DNA of 64,000 bases from Lentisphaerota bacterium (GTDB taxonomy: Bacteria; Verrucomicrobiota; Lentisphaeria; Victivallales; Victivallaceae): positions 62,001 to 126,000 of the forward strand of contig SUVW01000003.1 in assembly GCA_015061815.1 (NCBI GenBank). Reading direction: 5' to 3'. Shown piece after piece: positions 25,682 through 33,282 of this stretch (position 1 is its first letter; each line of letters opens with the position of its first letter). The notes beneath the pieces are model-generated. The model was not told the origin of the DNA and ran no database searches. It worked only from the letters and a program-made list of their open reading frames with translations. Both the position numbers and the translations under genes were made by a program.

Positions 25682-26182
25682 TTAATTCATTGCTCCTATA
25701 AACGGCAAATTGCGATGAAACTCCTCTGAATCCAGCCCGAACCCGACCAGATAACGGTCAGGAGCCTCAAATCCGGCCCAATCCGGCTCGCACGTTCTGC
25801 CGGGCAGTTTTTTATTGACCAGAACCGCTGATTTGACCGATACCGCCCCGGCTTCAAGCAGATACTGACGGCAGGTCCTGACAGTTTCGCCGCTGTCAAA
25901 AACATCATCAGCCAGCAGTATATGCCGCCCGGTGACCGGCAGTTTGAGAGTTTCAGTCAATGTAACTTTTCCTTCGCGCCGGTCATGGATGTAACTGGAG
26001 GCCCGCAAAGAATCGAACCACAACGGGATATTCATCTCTCTGACCAGATCACAGGCAAAAAACGCTCCGCCATTCATCAGCACGATCACGGTCAACTGCC
26101 TGCCGGCATAGAAAGAGGATAGCTCTCTGCCCATCTCTTTTATCCTCATGCTGACAACTTCCCGTGAAAACAACTGCTCCAT
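25682..26182 (-). CDS. hpt: Hypoxanthine phosphoribosyltransferase
   Basis: Purine salvage enzyme converting hypoxanthine (and guanine) plus PRPP to IMP/GMP. 166 residues. The PRPP-binding motif ILLADDVFDSGET is at about residue 93; VIVLMNGGAFFACDL near 33 and YLVGFGLDSEEFHRNLPFIG near the C-terminus match the family. It starts 6 bases after the stop of the small zinc-ribbon gene, which argues for an operon. Downstream, about 135 bp separates it from the LOG-family gene. Confidence 0.95.
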   Translation of the reverse strand: MEQLFSREVVSMRIKEMGRELSSFYAGRQLTVIVLMNGGAFFACDLVREMNIPLWFDSLRASSYIHDRREGKVTLTETLKLPVTGRHILLADDVFDSGETVRTCRQYLLEAGAVSVKSAVLVNKKLPGRTCEPDWAGFEAPDRYLVGFGLDSEEFHRNLPFIGAMN

Positions 26183-26188
26183 AAAAAA

Positions 26189-26407
26189 TTACCTCATAAA
26201 ACGGTGAAAACTGCTGCCTGCCCAGCGATTCAAAAGCGGACGCAAAATAAACGCCTCCACTTCCGGAGTATTCTGAAACTGATAATTACAGTACGGACAC
26301 CGCAGAAACATCTCCAGATCTGCCGGTACCAGCGGTTCCTCACACTGGGGGCAGAATTTACCGGAAAGAAGAAATCCCGGCTGTTCTGTATCTTTTTTTT
26401 CCATCAT
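26189..26407 (-). CDS. Small zinc-ribbon protein
   Basis: 72 residues with two CxxC knuckles (FCPQCEEPL at about 18-26 and RCPYCNYQF at about 36-44), a treble-clef or zinc-ribbon arrangement, then a basic/aromatic tail. ATG 26407 follows an AGGA ribosome-binding site; ATG 26404 is immediately adjacent. First gene ahead of hpt with 6 bp between, so translational coupling is likely. Function unknown; such proteins can be RNA-binding or assembly factors. Confidence 0.8.
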   Translation of the reverse strand: MMEKKDTEQPGFLLSGKFCPQCEEPLVPADLEMFLRCPYCNYQFQNTPEVEAFILRPLLNRWAGSSFHRFMR

Positions 26408-26423
26408 TATGATCCTGTTTTTC

Positions 26424-26452
26424 TTGCAATGCAGAACTTTCTGCGCTATCTT
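26424..26452 (+). promoter_or_regulatory. lpxB promoter
   Basis: TTGCAA at 26424-26429, 17 bp, TATCTT at 26447-26452. It faces the minus-strand promoter at 26482-26510, and the two -10 regions form an inverted repeat (GCTATCTTAT/ATAAGATAGC). Confidence 0.65.
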
Positions 26453-26481
26453 ATAAATATGTAAAAGCTATCACCTGATAT

Positions 26482-26510
26482 AAGATAGCTCCGTTTGTCG
26501 ATAAAATCAA
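26482..26510 (-). promoter_or_regulatory. Promoter of the zinc-ribbon/hpt unit
   Basis: Minus strand: TTGATT (26510-26505), 17 bp, TATCTT (26487-26482). Predicted start near 26475, so its transcript overlaps the start of the lpxB transcript by about 15 bases. Confidence 0.65.
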
Positions 26511-26542
26511 ATCCGTCCGGCGGTCTGCCGGCACAAAAACGT

Positions 26543-27691
26543 ATGAAAAAATTTTGGATCATTGCCGGAGAATCCTCCGGAGACATTTACGGGGCAGCTC
26601 TGGCCCGCGAATTACGCCGGCTTGCCGCCGCAGAGAATGAGAGTATTGAAATTTCCGGCATGGGCGGCGCGGAGATGATAAAAGCGGGGGTGAAAGTAAA
26701 GGTCGATTCCACTGAATTGGGAGTTATCGGCATTTTTGAAGTGTTGAAAAGCATATTCACTTTCATCCGGATATTTTTCCGGCTGCTCAAAGCTGCCGCA
26801 GCCGAGCGTCCGGATGCGGTCATTCTGATCGATTATCCGGGATTCAATCTCCGGTTCGCCAAAAAATTGCACAAACTGGGCATCCCGGTTTACTGGTATG
26901 TCAGTCCGCAGGTGTGGGTCTGGGGCAAAAAACGGCTGCCGGTACTGGCGGAAGTGTGCAGTAAAATGCTGGTGATCTTCCCCTTTGAAGTGGAAGTTTA
27001 CGCGCAAACCTCCCTGCGGGCCAAATTTGTCGGTCATCCGCTGGTCGATGTGATCTCTTCCCGGCGCGATCCGTCAATAACGCGGGACCCGGATACCTTT
27101 CTGCTGCTGCCCGGCAGCCGTAAAAACGAGATCGAACGGCTGCTTATCCCCATGCTGGATACCGTTGAAGCTCTGTCGCAAAAGCATCCGCAATTGAAAT
27201 TTATTCTGGCCGCCCCCCGGGAAAAGATCGCATCATCCTGCCGGGAAAAGATCACAGCTTACCGGAAAAAACATCCGGAACTTCCGGAAATCACCATCGA
27301 AGTGGGCAATACCGGCAAACTTCAGCAGCTTGCCGGTACCGGTCTGGCCGCCAGCGGAACGGTGACTGTGGAGTGCGCACTTTCCGGATTGCCGCTGGTG
27401 GTCGGGTACAAACTCAACCTGCTCACGCTCGCTCTGGCCCGGATACTGGTAAAATTGTATCGCGGCTACTTTACAATGGTCAATATCATTGCCGACAAAG
27501 AGGTTTATCAGGAGTTTCTGCAGTGGCACTTCTGCAAAAAAGAGCTGCTCCCGGCAATCGAAGCGATCCTGCCGGGCGGGGAACGCCGGGATGAGGTGGA
27601 AAAAGGCATGCAGATGGTGGCAGAAGAATTGGGTGCAGCTTCCGGAGAATCCGCATTGCACCGGGCCGCAGTGGAAATGTACCGCGATTGA
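26543..27691 (+). CDS. lpxB: Lipid-A-disaccharide synthase
   Basis: GT19 glycosyltransferase joining UDP-2,3-diacylglucosamine and lipid X, a peripheral inner-membrane step of lipid A synthesis. 382 residues from ATG 26543, the usual length; the in-frame TTG 26495 adds a non-homologous extension. Motifs: IAGESSGDIYGAALARELRR at the N-terminus, ISGMGGAEMIKAGVKV, LIDYPGFNLRFAKKLHKLGI, YVSPQVWVWGKKR, LLLPGSRKNEI and ASGTVTVECALSGLPLVVGY. This supports a lipopolysaccharide-bearing outer membrane. pepF follows after 21 bp. Confidence 0.97.
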   Translation: MKKFWIIAGESSGDIYGAALARELRRLAAAENESIEISGMGGAEMIKAGVKVKVDSTELGVIGIFEVLKSIFTFIRIFFRLLKAAAAERPDAVILIDYPGFNLRFAKKLHKLGIPVYWYVSPQVWVWGKKRLPVLAEVCSKMLVIFPFEVEVYAQTSLRAKFVGHPLVDVISSRRDPSITRDPDTFLLLPGSRKNEIERLLIPMLDTVEALSQKHPQLKFILAAPREKIASSCREKITAYRKKHPELPEITIEVGNTGKLQQLAGTGLAASGTVTVECALSGLPLVVGYKLNLLTLALARILVKLYRGYFTMVNIIADKEVYQEFLQWHFCKKELLPAIEAILPGGERRDEVEKGMQMVAEELGAASGESALHRAAVEMYRD

Positions 27692-27712
27692 TCGCACAAC
27701 CGGAGGATTTGT

Positions 27713-29488
27713 ATGGATAAAGGAGTTGTTTCATGGGATCTTGCGGCACTCTATGCCGATGTGCAAGATTGGGAAAAAGATTTCGCCCTTCTGCCGGAAC
27801 TGGCGAAAAAATTTTACTCTTTCCGGGGACGGCTCGCCGCATCGCCGGAAACACTGAAAGAGGCCATCGAAGCTTCCGATGCCTTTGACCGGCTGGCAGA
27901 AAAACTGTATACTTTCGCTCATTTGCTCTCGGATGAGGACACCACCGTCGGAGTCAACCGCGCCCGGGTCGACCGGGTCAGTGCCAAACTGGCAGAATTA
28001 TCCGGCATGGACAGCTGGTTTGAACCGGAAATAATGTCCATCCCCGATGAAAAAATGCAGGAACTGCTGGCATCGCCGGTGTTGGATTTTTACCGCCGCA
28101 GCCTGTTGGAACTGCTCCGGGAAAAACCGCATACGTTAAGTGAGGCTGAAGAACGGCTCATCGGTACGCTCGGAGATGTTCTGGGCACTTCCGACGAGCT
28201 GTTTTCCACGCTCAATGACACCGATCTGGAATTCGGTAAAATCCGCAATTCCAAAGGGAAAATGGTGGAATTGTCGCACGGTTCATGGGGCAGTTTCATG
28301 GAAGAACCTGACCGTGAAGTGCGGAAAAAAGCGTTCCACCGGCTCTACCGCCAGTACCGGAAACACCGCAACACTCTGGCTGTAACTCTGGATGGAACCG
28401 TCAAGCGGCACACAACGATGGCCGGCATACGTCACTTTGACTCTCCGCTGCAGGCGGCTCTTTTTTCCGAAAACATTCCGGAAAACATTTACAGCAATCT
28501 GATTTGTTCCGTCCGGAAAAATCTGCCCGCCCTCTTTGAATATTTTGATTTGCGGCGGCAGATACTGCAGGTCGATGATCTGGATATGTATGACCTTTAC
28601 GCGCCGCTGGTCCCGGAATGTGATCAGAATTGTTCATTTACCGATGGTTCGGAACTGATCAAACGCGCGCTGGCTCCGCTGGGCGGAGAGTATGCATCCG
28701 TACTGGAAAAAGCGTGGAAAGAACGCTGGATAGATGCTCCGTGCCGCAAAGGGAAACGTTCCGGAGCTTATTCCGGCGGCTGTTATGACAGTTTCCCGTA
28801 TATTTTGATGAGTTATGACGGCAAATTGAGCGATGTATTCACCCTCGCCCATGAATTGGGCCACTCCATGCACAGTGCCTTTTCCCGGGCAAATCAGCAC
28901 TTTCATTATGCCGGATATGACATTTTTGTGGCGGAAGTGGCCAGCACCTGCAATGAATTGCTGTTGTCACACTATCTGCTGGAACATGAATCCGAACCGA
29001 AAGTCAGAGCCTCCATTCTGGCCCGGCTGGCCGATGATATCCGGGCGACCGTCTACCGGCAGACCATGTTCGCTGAATTTGAAAAACTTATCCATGAAGA
29101 TTGCGCAAACGGCATCCCGCTGACAGCCGATCATCTCTGCGAAAAATATTATGCGCTCAATGCCGATTATCACGGATTTATCAAGGCGGATAAAGATATC
29201 GAATTGGAGTGGGCACGCATTCCGCACTTCTACTATAATTTTTACGTTTACAAATATGCCACCGGCATGTCTGCGGCCTTGAAACTAGCCCGGGGCATAC
29301 TTTCCGGCAGTGATGATGCCCGGGAACGTTATCTGACCTTTCTGAAAGCCGGCGGTTCAAAAGATGCGCTGGATATTCTGAAAGATGCCGGAGTTGACCT
29401 GACTTCACCGGAACCGGTGGATTCAGCTCTCGGATTTTTCCGGGAAACAGTGGCAAATTTGCGCCGGACAGTGGCGGAAATAGAATAA
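27713..29488 (+). CDS. pepF: Oligoendopeptidase F family metallopeptidase (M3)
   Basis: 591-residue cytoplasmic zinc endopeptidase that trims short peptides. Zinc motif HELGH at residues 380-384, with the third ligand Glu in FVAEVASTCNELL about 25 residues on. Upstream the oligoendopeptidase N-domain (about 100-190) and FHRLYRQYRKHRNTLAVTLDG match the family. The C-terminal HFYYNFYVYKYATGMSAALKLA block is characteristic of PepF. Length is normal. It is probably co-transcribed with lpxB. Confidence 0.96.
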   Translation: MDKGVVSWDLAALYADVQDWEKDFALLPELAKKFYSFRGRLAASPETLKEAIEASDAFDRLAEKLYTFAHLLSDEDTTVGVNRARVDRVSAKLAELSGMDSWFEPEIMSIPDEKMQELLASPVLDFYRRSLLELLREKPHTLSEAEERLIGTLGDVLGTSDELFSTLNDTDLEFGKIRNSKGKMVELSHGSWGSFMEEPDREVRKKAFHRLYRQYRKHRNTLAVTLDGTVKRHTTMAGIRHFDSPLQAALFSENIPENIYSNLICSVRKNLPALFEYFDLRRQILQVDDLDMYDLYAPLVPECDQNCSFTDGSELIKRALAPLGGEYASVLEKAWKERWIDAPCRKGKRSGAYSGGCYDSFPYILMSYDGKLSDVFTLAHELGHSMHSAFSRANQHFHYAGYDIFVAEVASTCNELLLSHYLLEHESEPKVRASILARLADDIRATVYRQTMFAEFEKLIHEDCANGIPLTADHLCEKYYALNADYHGFIKADKDIELEWARIPHFYYNFYVYKYATGMSAALKLARGILSGSDDARERYLTFLKAGGSKDALDILKDAGVDLTSPEPVDSALGFFRETVANLRRTVAEIE

Positions 29489-29556
29489 CACCGTTGCCGG
29501 GATCGGAGTCTTGCCGGTTGGAAAAATTCATGAATTTTGAAAAATCATTCAGTCAT

Positions 29557-29585
29557 TTGCATTATCCGGCAAACGGTGCTATATT
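29557..29585 (+). promoter_or_regulatory. Promoter of the small exported protein gene
   Basis: TTGCAT at 29557-29562, 17 bp, TATATT at 29580-29585, preceded by TGC (extended -10). Confidence 0.7.
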
Positions 29586-29631
29586 ATTGTCAATCAGTTA
29601 TAAAAAATACAATTCCATGAAAGGGCGAATC

Positions 29632-30207
29632 ATGAAAAAATTTCTGTTGCTGACGGTAATGCTGGCAGCCGCACTGTTAAGCGGTACGGAGCAGGATGTC
29701 ATAAAAACTGTCCGTGCCTACCGGGAAGCTGCTTCTCAATTTGACTTTGCCAAAACGCTTGCCATCTGTTCACCGGACTACGAGGAGACCACCCCCGCCG
29801 GAACCAAACTGACTTACGCCGACTTGCAGGAAGTTGTCAAGTCATTTGAAATCATCCGCAACAGCAACGATCTGGAAACTCTGCTCGTCGCAGTGATGAA
29901 ACTGCAGGGACAGACCATGCCGGCGGAACAGCTCAAACAGATCCGCACCATGAAAGGAACCGAACAGGAAAAAGCTCTCATTGCCGGAATCAGGCAGCAG
30001 CTCAATGCGATGAGCCTGCAAGCCAAAGCCCTGATCGCCAACTTGCAGATCATCGATTGTAAAATTTCCGGCAGCAGTGCCGCTGCCGCCCAGCTGGTTG
30101 CCGATCCGTTCAGCGGCAAAACCATCCGTACCGAATACACTCTGGTCAAAAAAGACGGCAAGTGGCTCATCCGTTCCATCGGAGCTCCAAAAATCATCAG
30201 CAAGTAA
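29632..30207 (+). CDS. Exported protein, NTF2/SnoaL-like
   Basis: 191 residues from ATG 29632 with a signal peptide (MKKFLLLTVMLAAALLSGTE). I reject upstream in-frame starts because they read through the promoter. The mature part begins QDVIKTVRAYREAASQFDFA, then ICSPDYEETTPAGTKLTYADL, and ends TEYTLVKKDGKWLIRSIGAP. This helix-then-beta pattern with a terminal KDGKWLI strand is typical of NTF2-like (SnoaL/DUF4440-type) folds. Middle residues 65-135 are helical and Gln/Lys-rich. Role unknown; probably periplasmic. Confidence 0.8.
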   Translation: MKKFLLLTVMLAAALLSGTEQDVIKTVRAYREAASQFDFAKTLAICSPDYEETTPAGTKLTYADLQEVVKSFEIIRNSNDLETLLVAVMKLQGQTMPAEQLKQIRTMKGTEQEKALIAGIRQQLNAMSLQAKALIANLQIIDCKISGSSAAAAQLVADPFSGKTIRTEYTLVKKDGKWLIRSIGAPKIISK

Positions 30208-30250
30208 CTGAAATTTACATTGTTCCACCGGCTTATAAAACAGAGGAATT

Positions 30251-32128
30251 ATGATGAAAATATTGGATAGGATCGTTTTTTGGTGTATCCTTTTGATATG
30301 GTTGGTCTTTTTGCTTCTGTCACCTTTGCTGTTGTCTTGGGTGATTGTGGAGTTTCTTTGGGACGACCCTGTGATGGGCATGTTCATACCAATTGCCATG
30401 TTTTTGATGATAGTGTTTCTTGGTGGGGGGATAGCATCACACTATGCCTACATACAGAGATACAAAGGAGCCCGGGCTGTATGGACGATGAGCCTGTCCG
30501 AAAGATTGGAGAAGCTGCGTAACAGTTCGCTTGACGTGAAAATAATCTTCTATCCGCCGCAAATAATCGCATGCCTGTTTCTATCATTTTTCCACTACCT
30601 GCTTCTACCATTTTTCCACTGTCTGTGGCTGATCGTTTCATATCCGGTAAGGGAGGTGCAGAAGTGTATTGATGAAGACTTCTTTTGGGGCAAAGTAAAC
30701 TTTTTTACTGTTTCCCGGGCAATGATCAAACGGGTTTTCAATTTTTTCCGGGATATATTTAATTGTGAAGGAACAGACTTGGAGTGTTTTTTCACAATTT
30801 CATTTCCTCTGACCACCAATTTTATTGTCAATCGGAGTAAATGGAATTCTGTTTATTCATGGTGTTTGAATATCCAAATTGTCCTTGTTTTGCTGATATT
30901 TGACCTGCCCTGGTTCTGTCTGTTGTGGATATTTGCCGGTATCTGGGGGTTTCTTTTCAACGTGGCCCCGGGAATATTCGCAAATTTCCGGTCTATGGCA
31001 AAAACAGTCCTTTTTATTGTACTGGCAATTGTGGTGATATGGTCAATAGCTTATATGGCGGCTCCGGAAAAAACTGCGGCGTTCACTTACAAAACTTCAG
31101 TGATGTGCCGCGTACCGCCGGCAACTATTGACAAGGTTGCCGGAGCTTTCAAATATGTATTCGGCGATCACCACTCGCCCGCGCAGGAGGATGACAGTTA
31201 TACCCCGGGCGCATCCGCAAATACTGCAAACAATTACAGCAAAACTTTCAATGAATACAAAGACAAGACCATTGGCTTTTTCAAAAAACTTTTCGGCCAG
31301 GATACCGGCAGCCGACACCAGACTGCACCTGCCAGAAGAACAAACAATCTGTTGAGCACATCAAATACGGACAGCTGCAGCAGTGCAAGTTCCTCAAGCA
31401 GTGCAAGTTCCTCAAACAGTTACTCTTCTTCGAATTACAGCAATACTTACTACTCCACCTATTCCCCGGTATATGTCGGCGAATTTCAAGTGTACAATGA
31501 TACCCAGCAGAATATGTTTTATTGGATGCAGGAAACCTCCAATAACATAAAAAGCGGGGATTACAACCGGGCGATCGCCTGTGCTCAATATAATTTACGG
31601 GCAGGCTGTGAATATTTTGCAAGCACTGATGCCACAGAGGCTTCAGATCGTCTGACTCTGGCAATGCTCTGGTGGAGCGTCGGCGAAAGAAGCAACGCCA
31701 TAGAAGAGATGGAAAAGATGATTTCAACATTGAAAAACGGCCGCTATACCAGTGGTTCAGGCTGTGAAGCCCGGGCAGAAATATTTTTGCAGAAGATGCG
31801 TTCAGGAAATCTGCCCTCCCGCTTTACTCCGATAGATTTCGGCGGTTATCTTCACAATTTCATAATGGAAGTTCCCTATGCGGCACAAAGCCGGACATTG
31901 CATAAGATTTCCGCCCGTTACGAAGCGATCGGCAACATGGCGGCAGCGGCGACCGATGTATACCGGTCGCAGGGGCGGGCGCAGGCGATGATGGCCAAAC
32001 ATTATGCCAGCAGTGAATACCAGAAATACACCGGCAGAACCTTTTCTCCGGATGATCCACCGGCTTACGGCACAAAAGACCGCGAAAGGTGGGAGGGTGT
32101 CAAACGTATCTACGATATTTTCAACTGA
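30251..32128 (+). CDS. Multi-pass membrane protein with Ser-rich linker and helical C-terminal domain
   Basis: 625 residues. AGAGGAATT precedes ATG 30251 (a second ATG follows at once). Hydrophobic helices lie at about 8-38, 43-68, 96-122, 203-240 and 252-275, many rich in Phe, Trp and Leu. Residues 370-400 are a low-complexity Ser/Tyr/Asn linker (CSSASSSSSASSSNSYSSS), partly built from a repeated 17-bp unit. Residues 415-625 form a soluble, mostly helical domain (NNIKSGDYNRAIACAQYNLRA, LTLAMLWWSVGERSNAIEEM) that resembles TPR pairs. The codons are more AT-rich than neighbours, suggesting weak expression or transfer. Function unknown; no named family recognised. Confidence 0.8.
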   Translation: MMKILDRIVFWCILLIWLVFLLLSPLLLSWVIVEFLWDDPVMGMFIPIAMFLMIVFLGGGIASHYAYIQRYKGARAVWTMSLSERLEKLRNSSLDVKIIFYPPQIIACLFLSFFHYLLLPFFHCLWLIVSYPVREVQKCIDEDFFWGKVNFFTVSRAMIKRVFNFFRDIFNCEGTDLECFFTISFPLTTNFIVNRSKWNSVYSWCLNIQIVLVLLIFDLPWFCLLWIFAGIWGFLFNVAPGIFANFRSMAKTVLFIVLAIVVIWSIAYMAAPEKTAAFTYKTSVMCRVPPATIDKVAGAFKYVFGDHHSPAQEDDSYTPGASANTANNYSKTFNEYKDKTIGFFKKLFGQDTGSRHQTAPARRTNNLLSTSNTDSCSSASSSSSASSSNSYSSSNYSNTYYSTYSPVYVGEFQVYNDTQQNMFYWMQETSNNIKSGDYNRAIACAQYNLRAGCEYFASTDATEASDRLTLAMLWWSVGERSNAIEEMEKMISTLKNGRYTSGSGCEARAEIFLQKMRSGNLPSRFTPIDFGGYLHNFIMEVPYAAQSRTLHKISARYEAIGNMAAAATDVYRSQGRAQAMMAKHYASSEYQKYTGRTFSPDDPPAYGTKDRERWEGVKRIYDIFN

Positions 32129-32170
32129 CAGAAGATACCGGCATATCTGCCCGGGAAATCCGGCTGCAGC

Positions 32171-33103
32171 TTACTGCCAATCACTGACAAAAGGATTGTC
32201 GATTTCATAGTCGTTCCAGAATTTTTCCCGGTCGGAGTGCTGACGCATGCGCTGACGGTATGCCCGGGGAGATTCACTGATGACATTGCGGAAACATTTG
32301 GAAAAGTGACTGCTGTCGCAAAAACCGCATTCGATGGCAATTTGTGAAATCGAAAGGTTGCTGACGGCAATCATCCGGGCGGCATGAGCGATGCGTTTGC
32401 GGATGACGAACTGCATGGGAGAAACTCCGGCAACAACCCGGAAGCGTCTGATAAAATTGCTGCGGCTCATCGCAGAAATTTTCAGAAGATACTCCAGATC
32501 AAATGGTTTAAGATAGTTGGCTTTCAAATATTTCACTGCAGATTCCACATTCTGCTCATAGTAACTCGGCACCTCTGATTCATCACTGCTGCAATATGAC
32601 CTCAACAAATGGCAGAGGAAATTCATAAACAGACCGAGCATAGCACTGCGGTAACCGCTGCGGCCGATATTTTTCTGTTCTTTTCTCATGAGTGACAATA
32701 ACATACGTATATGACGGAAATCTTCATCCCCAAGATGGAAAAAGTGACGGCAGATCTCATAATCATCAGGATCGGGATTGAAAATATCCTGAAAACCGGG
32801 AAACTTCACCAGATCCTGCTGCGGGATATTCAACTCCCGGGGATGGAACAGCACATTGCACATGGAAAAATTTTCCACCTCCGGAAAACTGTGCCGCTGT
32901 TCCGGGGCGAGGATGATCACATCCCCCGGATACAGAAAACGGGTATTCCCGTTGTACAAGTGGGCGGCCTTGCCCCGTAAAACGATACCGATCTCAACGC
33001 AGTCATGGGAGTGTTCCCCGGTATCCGGCATATAATTGCTGAAGGTCATGGTCAGCGGGAAAAAAGCCGGTAATTCATCACTTTTAGTTAAAATTTTATA
33101 CAT
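32171..33103 (-). CDS. AraC-family regulator with cupin sensor
   Basis: 310 residues. An N-terminal cupin (about 15-110: HSHDCVEIGIVLRGKAAHLY, LYPGDVIILAPEQRHSF) binds a small ligand in RhaS/RhaR-like proteins. The C-terminal AraC domain (about 190-290) carries LEYLLKISAMSRSNFIRRF and ISQIAIECGFCDSSHFSKCF. Divergent from the 1355-residue secreted protein across 179 bp that contains a perfect palindrome and a -10 without a -35, the layout of an activator-dependent promoter. It is therefore the likely activator of the downstream glycan locus (33283-44087). The inducing sugar is unknown. Confidence 0.92.
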   Translation of the reverse strand: MYKILTKSDELPAFFPLTMTFSNYMPDTGEHSHDCVEIGIVLRGKAAHLYNGNTRFLYPGDVIILAPEQRHSFPEVENFSMCNVLFHPRELNIPQQDLVKFPGFQDIFNPDPDDYEICRHFFHLGDEDFRHIRMLLSLMRKEQKNIGRSGYRSAMLGLFMNFLCHLLRSYCSSDESEVPSYYEQNVESAVKYLKANYLKPFDLEYLLKISAMSRSNFIRRFRVVAGVSPMQFVIRKRIAHAARMIAVSNLSISQIAIECGFCDSSHFSKCFRNVISESPRAYRQRMRQHSDREKFWNDYEIDNPFVSDWQ

Positions 33104-33201
33104 TTGTTTTCACCGTAACTGTAGTAAATGACATATTATAACACAGTTTTGCCGCTTTTGCAAATATATATTCGGTCATTTTGAGCATTCAATACAACTT
33201 C

Positions 33202-33244
33202 CTTGTACTTTTATACAAGTTTTTTATTTTTCCGGAGCTATATT
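33202..33244 (+). promoter_or_regulatory. Candidate activator-dependent promoter and palindrome
   Basis: CTTGTA-CTTTTA-TACAAG (33202-33219) followed by TATATT at 33239-33244. At the -35 position (33216-33221) the sequence is CAAGTT, not TTG-type, so the palindrome occupies the place where an AraC-type activator would contact polymerase. Confidence 0.5.
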
Positions 33245-33282
33245 AAAATCAGAGTCAACGATAATGGAAAGGATAATCTATC

